DNA of 64,000 bases from Methylobacterium terrae (lineage in GTDB: Bacteria > Pseudomonadota > Alphaproteobacteria > Rhizobiales > Beijerinckiaceae): positions 273,001-337,000 of the forward strand of contig NZ_CP029553.1 of the NCBI RefSeq assembly GCF_003173755.1. The letters run 5' to 3'. Below the pieces are notes generated by a model that was given only the letters and a program-made list of their open reading frames with translations, was not told where the DNA came from and did not search any database. Shown here piece after piece: positions 1 through 8,575 of the stretch. How positions within the stretch are numbered: the stretch's first letter is position 1; the number at the start of each line of letters is the position of its first letter. The position numbers and the translations under genes are program-made.

Positions 1-1660
1 ACCGCGCCACCTCGGCCCCGAGATGCTCGGACTGGCGCGACAGCTCGGTCGCCGAGGCGAGAACCTGGGTCGCCGCCGCGCCGGTCTCCTCGGCGGCGCC
101 CGCCACTCCGGCGATGTTGCCGGTGACCTCGCCGGTGCCGGTCGCGGCCTGGGAGACGTTGCGGACGATCTCCTGGGTCGCGACGCCCTGCTCCTCGACC
201 GCGGCGGCGATCGCCACCGTCACCGAATCGATCTCGCGGATGCGCGCGGTGATCGCGCCGATCGCCGAGACCGTCTCGCCGGTGGCGCTCTGCACCGCCG
301 CGATCTGCTGGCCGATCTCGTCGGTCGCCCGCGCGGTCTGGGCGGCGAGCTCCTTCACCTCGGCGGCGACGACCGCGAAGCCGCGGCCGGCTGCACCCGC
401 CCGGGCCGCCTCGATGGTGGCGTTGAGCGCGAGCAGGTTCGTCTGACTGGCGATCGACGAGATCAGACCGGCGACGTCGCCGATCCGGCCGACGATCCGG
501 CTCAGCTCGCGCACCCGGGCGCCGGTCTGGTCGGCCTCCGCCACCGCCTGCCGGGCAAGGCCGGCCGAGCCGTCGACCTGGCGGCCGATCTCGGAAACCG
601 AGGCGCCGAGCTCCTCCGCCGCCGCCGCGACGGTGCCGACATTCGAGGCCGCCTGCTCGGCGGCCGCCGCCACGGTCGCGGACTGGCTCGCCGTCTCGGT
701 CGCCGTCGCGGTCATCTGCCCGGCGGTCGCCTGCAGCTCGGTGGCCGAGGACGAGACCAGGCCGACGATGCCGCCGACCGCGCGCTCGAAGCCGTCGGCC
801 AGCGTGATCATCGTGCGCCGACGCTCCTCGGCGGCCGCCGCGTCGGCGTTCCGCTTGATCTCGGCCTGCTCGGCCGCCTTCCGGGCCACCAGCGCCTTGA
901 TACCCTCGACCGCGCGGCCGATGGCACCCACCTCGTCGCCGCGACGCGCCTCCGCGATCTCGGCCTCGATCTCGCCGCGGGCCATCCGCTCGAGGACGCC
1001 CACGAGGCGGTTGATCGGCCGGGTGACGCCGGCCAGGGCGACGAGGGCGACGGCGAGAAGTCCCAGCACCATGCCGAGCGCCGTCACCGCGATCAGCTGG
1101 TAGCGGGTCGCGTTGGTCTGGTCGGTGAGGTCGTCCGAGCTCTTCGCGACGTAATCCTGGATGTCGATGCCGATCTGGTTCGATTCCCGGATCAGTTCAC
1201 CGAGGACCGGGTCGACCGTGTCGTGATAGAGATCGAGGGCCTCCGCGTTCCTCTGCGCCATGCCCAGCTTGCGCACGGCACCGAGCTTGACCGTCAGCCC
1301 GTCGAGTCCGGCCGCGAGGGTGTCGATCCGCGCGGCGAAGGTCGGCGCCTGGCCGCGCATCTCGGTGAGCGCGGCCTTCACCTCGGACGAGGCCGCGTCG
1401 AACGTCTCGTTCGCGCGACGCATCAGGCCCGGCTCCGATTCCGCGACGATGCGGAACACGGCGTAGTTCATCGTGTAGACGAGGCGGTTGACCCGACGTG
1501 CCGTCACCGGTGCCCGCGCCTCGCGGACGATGAACAGGCTGTAGGCGTCGTCGATCGCCGTCATGCGCCCCTGGGCGTACCAGACGCAGCCGCCGACGAT
1601 CGCGGCGATCAGCGCGATGGCAGCCGTGAGCTTGTGCAGGATCTTGAAATTGGCGAGCAC
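1..1660 (-). CDS. methyl-accepting chemotaxis protein (partial, 3' end outside window)
   Basis: Membrane chemoreceptor that passes ligand sensing to the CheA/CheW kinase complex. About 553 residues are visible and the frame runs off the window edge. The GTG at 1660 is chosen because it directly precedes a hydrophobic first membrane segment (about residues 8-26). A short periplasmic sensor (about 30-175) and a second membrane segment (about 178-200) follow, then a HAMP linker beginning [15 protein letters not shown]. The cytoplasmic signalling coiled coil contains the hallmark hairpin tip [18 protein letters not shown] near residue 400. No chemotaxis genes lie beside it, so it is a stand-alone receptor; the ligand cannot be told. 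Only the extreme C-terminus is missing. Confidence 0.95.
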   Translation of the reverse strand, partial: MLANFKILHKLTAAIALIAAIVGGCVWYAQGRMTAIDDAYSLFIVREARAPVTARRVNRLVYTMNYAVFRIVAESEPGLMRRANETFDAASSEVKAALTEMRGQAPTFAARIDTLAAGLDGLTVKLGAVRKLGMAQRNAEALDLYHDTVDPVLGELIRESNQIGIDIQDYVAKSSDDLTDQTNATRYQLIAVTALGMVLGLLAVALVALAGVTRPINRLVGVLERMARGEIEAEIAEARRGDEVGAIGRAVEGIKALVARKAAEQAEIKRNADAAAAEERRRTMITLADGFERAVGGIVGLVSSSATELQATAGQMTATATETASQSATVAAAAEQAASNVGTVAAAAEELGASVSEIGRQVDGSAGLARQAVAEADQTGARVRELSRIVGRIGDVAGLISSIASQTNLLALNATIEAARAGAAGRGFAVVAAEVKELAAQTARATDEIGQQIAAVQSATGETVSAIGAITARIREIDSVTVAIAAAVEEQGVATQEIVRNVSQAATGTGEVTGNIAGVAGAAEETGAAATQVLASATELSRQSEHLGAEVAR

Positions 1661-2427
1661 GGGCCCGGTCCCCACTGAAGGATGTCGTTCGGGCTCGAGG
1701 AAGCAACGGAAGATTTAAGACACCGTAAAGCGCCGGGCATTTGAGGGGGAACCGCCGGGGTGCCGGCCGATCTCAACGTCAAGCCTACGGTTTACGCAGC
1801 GACGGAATTACGACAACGGCGACTGGAGGCGAGATCTACGCTGCGACCACTCCGCAAGACCCAACAGACCGAGGACCGATCCTGAATCACGGTGCCGGGC
1901 GCACGACGGATATCCGCGATCTCATGTTCCCGCAGGACAACGCTCGATGCCGAGGTATGTTCCCGGGCTCCGCGCCGTCGGGAGAACTCCCATGGCAGCT
2001 GCCTGTCCGCGCCCGGTAACCGATCCGCTCGTGCTCGAAGCGATGCGGAAATCGCTCTGCTCGAGCCTCGCGCGGGCCTGCGCGACAAATGCCGCGCTTT
2101 GTCTCGCGCGGCATTCGATCGACCTGCTTGAGTGAGAGGAGAGCACGTCTCCCCCCCTCATCTCGACTTTGGCCATTCACGAGCCGAGAGCATAGGCCTA
2201 GGGAGCAGGTAGCTTGGAGCGAGATTTTGTTCGATTCCGTCGATGGGGCGATGTCGCCAGAGCGCGCCCGCGCGAGACCGCCCCTCACGGAAGCCAACAC
2301 ATCGGCGCAGGTCTGGCACGGTTCGGGGTACCACGCGGCTGTCGCAAGGCGCCGTCTTTGGCAGGCCGGGAGCCGCGTGGAGGGTGATCGCCGTATCGGA
2401 CCACTGCCGCTGGCTCTCTGGTCCTCC
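1661..2427. other. gene-poor stretch, no supportable gene
   Basis: About 770 bases between the chemoreceptor start and a transposase scrap. Short open frames exist on both strands, but none has a convincing ribosome-binding site, codon pattern or recognisable domain. Together with the decayed IS3 and glmU fragments that follow, it looks like eroded DNA. Confidence 0.5.
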
Positions 2428-2506
2428 CCCGTTTTGCTTCATCGCGGGTCGCCCATCGTCGCTGGTGGACGAGTTCGATCTTGAGGGTGGGGAAGACGCT
2501 CGCCAT
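2428..2506 (-). pseudogene. IS3-family transposase fragment (integrase C-terminus)
   Basis: A short minus-strand frame reads LKIELVHQRRWATRDEAKR. This is the motif near the end of the DDE integrase domain of IS3-family OrfB transposases (typically LK.ELVH.RR..TR.EAKR). The conserved sequence stops after about 26 residues, and the expected following segment (FEYIE.FYN..R.H) is absent. No terminal inverted repeats are visible. It is therefore a relic of a past insertion beside the glycosyltransferase island, not an active element. Confidence 0.6.
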
Positions 2507-2579
2507 AGGAGCATTATCGTGACGGCAGCCGGCGCGGCTCATGGAGGGCATCGCCGGATGACGGCAAGTGGTCTGCCGT

Positions 2580-2884
2580 CAGCCTCCGCCGCGTGCTCGC
2601 CCGGCGAGCCGCCGGCACCGCGTGGGCGGTGCCGAGGCGCTCTTCCTGCGGGCGGGTCTCGGCGCCCGGGACATCCCCGCCACCCGGTCGACGTCGTCGC
2701 GGCCGGGCTCGACCGCCAGGGCGAGGCGCCCCGCCACGGCGACGAGCACGAGGGAGAGCGCTGGCCGTCCGGCGATCAGGTGGAGCACCCTCGGCAGGTC
2801 GAAGCGCATCCGCGTGCCCTCGCCGGCGGCGAGCACCACGGCGACAAGGGAGCGGGCCCCGGCGGAGGTCCGCCTGAAGATCAT
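2580..2884 (-). pseudogene. frameshifted N-terminal remnant of GlmU (UDP-GlcNAc pyrophosphorylase)
   Basis: The minus-strand frame from 2884 contains [20 protein letters not shown] followed by LHLIAGRP, the nucleotide-binding signature at the start of GlmU (L.A..G.GTRM.S..PKVLH.I.G.P). After [13 protein letters not shown] the matching sequence continues in another frame as [17 protein letters not shown], equivalent to the GlmU segment Q.E.LGTAHAV.AA. A frameshift therefore lies near 2670. The acetyltransferase half and most of the uridylyltransferase half are missing. GlmU acts just after GlmS in UDP-GlcNAc synthesis, and glmS lies about 3.8 kb upstream on the same strand. I infer an ancestral glmU-glmS neighbourhood, or a fragment captured with the island. 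A functional glmU must be elsewhere. Confidence 0.7.
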
Positions 2885-3042
2885 TGAATAGCTGCCAAAC
2901 ACGTTGCTGGATCTACGAGCACCTCACTTCCTCAAGCACGTCGGGGTATCCTCTGGCGATAAAATCAATCCTGAAATGATTATTTTTATATTTTCAATAC
3001 CGTGGAATGATGAAATAAATAAACAATGCGTAAGTTTTTTCT

Positions 3043-3819
3043 TCATCCCCATCTGGAGATATCAAAATCCTCAGGAAGAGGCAATAACAGTCCTTCTTGC
3101 ATATTTTGCCGACCTAAGGAGCCATGTTGTTTTACCCTTATTATATGAACTGTGTTTGGAGCTATTTCGTGATTCATATCGTTCCAGGTTGTTTCGAGAT
3201 TCCATGCCCAATCTTCGACACCAAACCCTTTAAGTCGATCCACTGCGCGATAAGGAAACTTTTTATATACATTTTTATTGGCAAACGAATTAGCCGACCA
3301 AACGTTATTCATCAGGAGATTTCTCGGATCGAAATTCTCGTGCGTACTTGAGATATGTCTGAACCAGAACGATTTAGCATTTAGATTTGGATAGCTGCTT
3401 GTGCTGGAAAAATCAAAATCATGCTCATCGAAATACATGAGGTATTCCGGATGGATGATAGTTCTTTCGTTATCTTTATTGAATAAATAATTATAGGAAT
3501 TTACAATCCACTTCTCTCCCCAAAGATCATCGCCGTCAAAAAAGGTAACATATTCACCGCGGCTGTGGCTGAACGCAGTATTTCTACTAAGTCCGAGATC
3601 ACCGCAATCTGCTTCTATGATTGTATGTATATAGTCATCATTGGATTTTACTATCTGCGCAGTAAGAGCATCGGCCTTATCGAGGACTGCAATAACCTCG
3701 ACATTTATACCAGCATCTCTCGTATATCTCACCATTTCACGGAGACTCTTGAGAGCCGGTATGGCATAATATTTCTCATTATGAAATATAGCGATCGCAC
3801 TTACATCGACCTTAGACAT
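3043..3819 (-). CDS. GT2-type glycosyltransferase
   Basis: A 258-residue GT-A fold glycosyltransferase that probably adds a sugar to a surface polysaccharide or glycan precursor in the cytoplasm. It opens with a family-2-like strand (VSAIAIFHNEKYYAIPALKS). The nucleotide-sugar/metal motif FFDGDDLWGEKW lies at about residues 93-104, with D95, D97 and D98 as likely metal ligands. There is no membrane segment. The start codon overlaps the end of the upstream repeat-bearing glycosyltransferase by 8 bases, so the two are translationally coupled. The gene is AT-rich compared with the chromosome around it, as is its partner, which suggests acquisition by transfer. Donor and acceptor sugars cannot be deduced. 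Confidence 0.85.
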   Translation of the reverse strand: MSKVDVSAIAIFHNEKYYAIPALKSLREMVRYTRDAGINVEVIAVLDKADALTAQIVKSNDDYIHTIIEADCGDLGLSRNTAFSHSRGEYVTFFDGDDLWGEKWIVNSYNYLFNKDNERTIIHPEYLMYFDEHDFDFSSTSSYPNLNAKSFWFRHISSTHENFDPRNLLMNNVWSANSFANKNVYKKFPYRAVDRLKGFGVEDWAWNLETTWNDMNHEIAPNTVHIIRVKQHGSLGRQNMQEGLLLPLPEDFDISRWG

Positions 3820-6601
3820 TGAACAGTTTCTCCCTCACCGTGTTGCTATGGTTAGTAGCCGAATGCCTCAACTCGACTTGAGACTTAGCATTGACGATCA
3901 TGCTGTATCTCTCAGCCGGCTTTAAGTGCAGAACTTCCGCAAGCGCAGCATCGAAATTTTTTGCGCATACTTCTTTATCATCTACAATGCGTACAAATTT
4001 AACGCTTTCATCATCAAACGTGTCTCTTAACCCACCGACGTCGGATAGTATCATCGGAATCGCATGTTGGCTCATTTCCAGCACAGCATTTGGCAATCCT
4101 TCATAGAGGCTGGTGAATATGAACCCATCGTAGAGAGAGAAGTCTTCAACGTTTATATTTTTTACGACACCCTTCAGCTTGATATTAGGCAAATGCAGTC
4201 CAAGATGGTCGGCGTTCTCCGATCCTGTACCATACACGTCAAATTGATCGTGCGGTCTCATCTTCGCTAGTTTAGCTAAAATTTCCGTTCCTTTAAATAT
4301 TTCAATACGAGAATACCAAACCCATCTACGATGGCGATTATTTTTGTTTAACGTCGTCACATTTTTCTTATATCTTTCTTCAAACTTCCGGTCTGAAACG
4401 AGTTGTACTCTAGGCGGTATGACGATCGTGTTTCCGATTGAGATATGCGAGTATCGTTCATCTAAAATATGCTGCATAGGAGAATTATCGGTGAGAGATG
4501 TCGCAAAGGACGATGTAAGTCTTGGAAATCTAGTACCGTAAGGAACTCCCAAGCCGTTTACGCCCATACTGAAGTAGGCACAGAAAAGATTTGCATTTTG
4601 CGACAATCCTCTTCCGTATGTAGAAATTAGATCCAATCCTAAGCGACTATTAATTACAACGATTACTTTTGGAGCCAGGCCATTCAGCAATCTGGCCAAA
4701 GTTGTAACTGGATTATACGAATTATCGACATCTTTCCAGAATATTACGTTTGCTTTATGAAAAGGCTTCAGAACTGACAAACTAGACCAATCGCTGTCTT
4801 TCTCTGACTGTTCTGTAACCACCACGCTCACATTACCGTTATATATTGTAGTGGCAACATCTACCAAATCTGCCGCATATTTTTCAGCTCCTCCCGCCAG
4901 CAAATAAGGAATAAAAAATATAACAGACGTTTGACCGTTAAAACAATTCAATAACTGATCTACATCCACCCTATCTCTTGTTAGCAAGTCAGGGCCGTCA
5001 AATACGTTCAAGGCACTCAATGCCAATGCGCCCGCGGCATATATCGCTGGCTCATACTTAGCTTGTCTATGAACCTGATTGAGAATATCATCCGATATCA
5101 TATTCTCATATGCATATAAAAATTCGCCGTTCCATTTGAAATCATGCCTCGTCCACGTATCGTTCTGGAAGTTTTGCTGATTTTTAAAAATCTTGACATT
5201 CGGCGCCAAGGCGAACCCTGCCGAGAAACCGTACTTTAGCCAATGAAAAAACGGATCGATATTTGCTTCTGCCACATCACGATGCGCCTGCAGGTACATC
5301 TTCGGATCGAGCTTTTGTAAGACGAATTCCGCAAAAGCCTCGTCTTCGACCGAAATATCGGGAATGCGATAAATAAGATCGCCTAGCGCGACGCGAGACT
5401 GACGGACAGCGATCAGCTCTCCCTTCCAGCGATAATGCTGCCAGCTATCATCTTTCGTGCGCTCGGCATCTGACCCACGTCTTGTAACGATCGTAGGATG
5501 AAGAGGCCGGTTCTGATAGAGACCCCATCCTAACCAATGCCCAAATGGGTCAGCATTAACCTCTGCCACATCGCGATGCGCCTGCAGGTACATCTTCGGA
5601 TCGAGATTCTGCAGAACGAATTCCGCAAAAGCCTCGTCCTCGACCGAAATGTCCGGAATGAGATAAATAAGATCGCCCAGCGCGACGCCAGACTGACGGA
5701 CAGCGATCAGCTCTCCCTTCCAGCGATAATGCTGCCAGCTATCATCTTTCGTGCGCTCGGCATCTGACCCACGTCGTGTAACGATCGTAGGATGAAGAGG
5801 CCGGTTCTGATAGAGACCCCATCCTAACCAATGCCCAAATGGGTCAGCATTAATTTCTGCCACATCGCGATGCGCTTGCAGGTACATTTTCGGATCGAGA
5901 TTTTGCAGAACGAATTCCGCAAAAGCCTCGTCTTCGACCGAAATATCCGGGATGCGCTGAATAAGATCGCTCAGCGCAACACTTGACTGACGGACAACAA
6001 CCAGCTCTCCCTTCCACCGGTAACGCTGCCAGCTACTACCTTTCGTGCGCTCAGCATCCGGCCCATGCCGTGTCAGAACATCAGGATGCAGCAGAGTTCC
6101 TTCATACAAGCCGTGTTGCAGCCAGTGGTAAACTGGGTCAATATTTGCCTCCGCAACATCCCGACGCACCTGAAGGTAAAACTCAGGATCGAGATTTTGC
6201 AGAACGAATTCCGCAAAAGCTTCGTCTTCTACCGAAATGTCCGGAATGCGATGAATAAGATCGCCTAGCGCGACACGAGATTGGCGAACGGCGATCAGCT
6301 CTCCATTCCAGCGATAATGTTGCCAGTTATCGCCTTCCGCACGCTCGGCATCGGCCCCACGCCTTACAACGACTGTGGAGTGAAGTGGTCTTCCTTCAAA
6401 CAGACCATATTGCAACCAATGTATTATCGGATGAAGCCCCGAGTTTTTAACATCGGTGTTCATATCAAGGTATGAATTAGTAAAACCTAATCCATCTACA
6501 TAATTAGCAAACTCCTTATCTTCCGAAGAGAGGCCCTCGAAGTAAGCTTCGAAATTTTCCAAGTCATGATCGCTCGCGTTCTCGGCCGAGTCTTTAGCCA
6601 T
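3812..6601 (-). CDS. GT4-type glycosyltransferase with five N-terminal ~98-residue repeats
   Basis: A 929-residue protein. Residues 1 to about 510 form five tandem units. Each carries a motif of the type LDPKMYLQAHRDVAEINADP, then HWL..GLY..RPLHP, then WQHYRWKGEL. This resembles the DP.YYL..NPDV....DP..HYL..G..EGR module seen in other bacterial glycosyltransferases and secreted proteins. From about residue 555 a GT-B domain begins (IPYLLAGGAEKYAADL). It ends with the donor-binding E-x7-E motif EGLPNAVLE (E834, E842) and SDVGGLRD, typical of family GT4. The gene is AT-rich and overlaps the GT2 gene. The repeat array probably mediates protein-protein or glycan binding (inference). Sugar specificity is unknown. 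Confidence 0.87.
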   Translation of the reverse strand: MAKDSAENASDHDLENFEAYFEGLSSEDKEFANYVDGLGFTNSYLDMNTDVKNSGLHPIIHWLQYGLFEGRPLHSTVVVRRGADAERAEGDNWQHYRWNGELIAVRQSRVALGDLIHRIPDISVEDEAFAEFVLQNLDPEFYLQVRRDVAEANIDPVYHWLQHGLYEGTLLHPDVLTRHGPDAERTKGSSWQRYRWKGELVVVRQSSVALSDLIQRIPDISVEDEAFAEFVLQNLDPKMYLQAHRDVAEINADPFGHWLGWGLYQNRPLHPTIVTRRGSDAERTKDDSWQHYRWKGELIAVRQSGVALGDLIYLIPDISVEDEAFAEFVLQNLDPKMYLQAHRDVAEVNADPFGHWLGWGLYQNRPLHPTIVTRRGSDAERTKDDSWQHYRWKGELIAVRQSRVALGDLIYRIPDISVEDEAFAEFVLQKLDPKMYLQAHRDVAEANIDPFFHWLKYGFSAGFALAPNVKIFKNQQNFQNDTWTRHDFKWNGEFLYAYENMISDDILNQVHRQAKYEPAIYAAGALALSALNVFDGPDLLTRDRVDVDQLLNCFNGQTSVIFFIPYLLAGGAEKYAADLVDVATTIYNGNVSVVVTEQSEKDSDWSSLSVLKPFHKANVIFWKDVDNSYNPVTTLARLLNGLAPKVIVVINSRLGLDLISTYGRGLSQNANLFCAYFSMGVNGLGVPYGTRFPRLTSSFATSLTDNSPMQHILDERYSHISIGNTIVIPPRVQLVSDRKFEERYKKNVTTLNKNNRHRRWVWYSRIEIFKGTEILAKLAKMRPHDQFDVYGTGSENADHLGLHLPNIKLKGVVKNINVEDFSLYDGFIFTSLYEGLPNAVLEMSQHAIPMILSDVGGLRDTFDDESVKFVRIVDDKEVCAKNFDAALAEVLHLKPAERYSMIVNAKSQVELRHSATNHSNTVREKLFNV
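5066..6523 (-). repeat. five tandem ~294-bp coding repeats in the GT4 gene
   Basis: Unit boundaries (minus strand, first to fifth) are about 6523-6242, 6241-5948, 5947-5654, 5653-5360 and 5359-5066. Units three and four differ at very few bases and are exactly 294 bp apart, indicating a recent in-frame duplication. Units one and five are more diverged, and unit one lacks the leading DISVEDEAF block. Copy number could vary between strains by slippage or recombination. Confidence 0.9.
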
Positions 6602-6675
6602 TTTAACCGCTCCGACTTATCGTTGTAATTGCAGGCACGTATTATATTTCGTATTTTTTACTTAGAAATATATCC

Positions 6676-8502
6676 TCACTCCACGGTGACGGATTTTGCG
6701 AGGTTTCTCGGCTGGTCGACGTCTTTTCCGAGCGCCACGGCGGTGTGGTAGGCGAGCAGCTGCACCGGCACCGCGTAGACGATCGGGGCGACGACCGGAT
6801 CGAGGTCCGGCATCATCAGGGTGGCGAGCGTGTCGAGCCCGGCGGCGGCGGCGCCGCGCGCGTCGCCGATCAGCACGATCCGGCCGCCGCGGGCTGCCAC
6901 CTCCTGCATGTTCGAGACGGTCTTCTCGAACGTCGCGTCGTGGGGGGCGATCACCACCACCGGCACCGCATCGTCGATGAGCGCGATCGGCCCGTGCTTC
7001 AGCTCGCCCGCCGCGTAGCCCTCGGCGTGGATGTAGGAGATCTCCTTGAGCTTCAGCGCGCCCTCGAGCGCCATCGGGTAGGCGGTCCCGCGGCCGAGAT
7101 ACAGCACGTCGCGCGCCTTGGCGATCTCGCGGGACAGGATCTCGATCTCCTCCTCGCGCTTCAACGCCTCGGCCATCAGGCCCGGCACCGTGATCAGCGC
7201 GTCGACGAGGCGCTTCTCCGCCGCCTCGTCGAGGGTGCCCCGCGCCCGGCCCGCCGCCAGCGCCAGGCAGAGCAGCACGGTCAGCTGGCACGAGAACGCC
7301 TTGGTCGAGGCGACGCCGATCTCGGGGCCGGCCAGCGTCGGCACCACCGCCGAGGCCTCGCGGGCGATGGTCGAGGTCGGCACGTTGACCACCGCCAGCG
7401 TGTGCTGCCCCTGCGCCTTGGCGTAGCGCAGCGAGGCCAGGGTGTCGGCGGTCTCGCCCGATTGCGAGATGACGAGCGTCAGCCCGCCCTTCTCCAGCGG
7501 CGGCTCGCGGTAGCGGGTCTCGGAGGCGACGTCGATCTCGACCGGCAGGCGGGCCAGCGTCTCGAACCAGTACTTGGCGACGAGACCGGCATAGTAGGCG
7601 GTGCCGCAGGCGGTGATCGAGAGGCGGTTGAGCGACGCGAAGTCGAAGGGCAAGGCCTCCGGCAGGGCGACCCGGCCGGCGGCGAGGTCGACGTAGTGGG
7701 CGAAGGTGCGGCCGACCACCTCGGGCTGCTCGTAGATCTCCTTTGCCATGAAGTGCCGGTAGTTGCCCTTGTCGACCAGGAAGGCCTGCGTGGCGATCCT
7801 CTGGCGCGGGCGGGCGACGACGTGGCCGGCGGCGTCCCGGATCTCGGCGCCGTCGCGGGTCAGGATGGTCCAGTCGCCCTCCTCGAGATAGGTGATCTCG
7901 TCGGTGAAGGGGGCGAGCGCGAGCGCGTCGGAGCCGAGATAGGTCTCGCCGTCGCCGAAGCCGACCGCGAGCGGCGCGCCGTGGCGGGCGCCGATCAGGA
8001 AGTCCTCCTCGCCGGCGAACAGGAAGGCGAGCGCGAAGGCGCCGCGCAGGCGCGGCAGGGCCGCCTCGACGGCCGAGACGGGGCCGAGGCCGCCGCGCAT
8101 CAGGTGGCTGACGAGCTGGGCCACGACCTCGGTGTCGGTCTCGGTCTCGAACACGCAGCCCCGGGCCTGCAGCTCGGCCTTGAGCTCGCGGAAGTTCTCG
8201 ATGATCCCGTTATGCACGACCGCCAGGCGCTCGGTGGCGTGCGGGTGGGCGTTGGTCTCGTTCGGACGGCCGTGCGTCGCCCAGCGGGTGTGGCCGATGC
8301 CGATGGCGCCGGCGAGCGGGCTCTGCAGCAGCTTGAGCTGCAGGTTCGACAGCTTGCCCTCGGCGCGTCGGCGCTCGAGACGGCCGGATTCAAGCGTGGC
8401 GATGCCCGCCGAATCGTACCCGCGGTACTCAAGCCGCCGCAACGCGTCAACAACCTGTCCCGCCACCGCATTCCGGCCGACGATCCCAACGATCCCGCAC
8501 AT
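6676..8502 (-). CDS. glmS: glutamine--fructose-6-phosphate aminotransferase (isomerizing)
   Basis: Makes glucosamine-6-phosphate from fructose-6-phosphate and glutamine, the entry step to UDP-GlcNAc for peptidoglycan, lipid A and surface glycans. 608 residues, the usual length. The start is the ATG at 8502, because the catalytic Cys must become residue 1 after Met removal (MCGIVGIVG); a start six codons upstream would bury it. The N-terminal glutaminase domain holds GHTRWATHG and HNGIIENF. Two SIS sugar-isomerase domains follow (ISQSGETADT; SCGTA-like ITACGTAYYAG; EGALKLKEISY), and the protein ends with the conserved LAKSVTVE. It lies between galE and an AT-rich glycosyltransferase island but is itself GC-rich. 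No glmS ribozyme is visible upstream. Confidence 0.97.
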   Translation of the reverse strand: MCGIVGIVGRNAVAGQVVDALRRLEYRGYDSAGIATLESGRLERRRAEGKLSNLQLKLLQSPLAGAIGIGHTRWATHGRPNETNAHPHATERLAVVHNGIIENFRELKAELQARGCVFETETDTEVVAQLVSHLMRGGLGPVSAVEAALPRLRGAFALAFLFAGEEDFLIGARHGAPLAVGFGDGETYLGSDALALAPFTDEITYLEEGDWTILTRDGAEIRDAAGHVVARPRQRIATQAFLVDKGNYRHFMAKEIYEQPEVVGRTFAHYVDLAAGRVALPEALPFDFASLNRLSITACGTAYYAGLVAKYWFETLARLPVEIDVASETRYREPPLEKGGLTLVISQSGETADTLASLRYAKAQGQHTLAVVNVPTSTIAREASAVVPTLAGPEIGVASTKAFSCQLTVLLCLALAAGRARGTLDEAAEKRLVDALITVPGLMAEALKREEEIEILSREIAKARDVLYLGRGTAYPMALEGALKLKEISYIHAEGYAAGELKHGPIALIDDAVPVVVIAPHDATFEKTVSNMQEVAARGGRIVLIGDARGAAAAGLDTLATLMMPDLDPVVAPIVYAVPVQLLAYHTAVALGKDVDQPRNLAKSVTVE

Positions 8503-8530
8503 TCTCATCTCTTTTTTCAAATGGTGATTT

Positions 8531-8575
8531 TATATAGTTAAAATCTACCAAATCGAGGTAGATTTTAACTGTATA
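8531..8575. terminator. strong AT-rich hairpin between galE and glmS
   Basis: Arms 8531-8549 and 8557-8575 pair almost perfectly: 19 bp with one G-U wobble, around a 7-nt loop. The hairpin starts immediately after the galE stop and ends about 30 bases before the glmS start. A T-rich tail exists only in the plus direction (TTATTT), so for the minus-strand genes it may be a transcript-stabilising or processing element as much as a terminator. It is far more AT-rich than its surroundings. Confidence 0.6.

Noticed and set aside
2903..6660. Prophage or integrative element boundary
   Set aside because: No integrase, attachment-site repeat or tRNA is present; only composition and transposase scraps suggest transfer.
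8503..8530. glmS ribozyme upstream of glmS
   Set aside because: That ribozyme is typical of Gram-positive bacteria, and the gap to galE (under 75 bases) is too short and lacks the expected structure.
6745..8541. Plus-strand open frame of about 600 codons opposite glmS
   Set aside because: glmS has every expected motif on the minus strand; the opposite frame is compositionally biased and unrecognisable.
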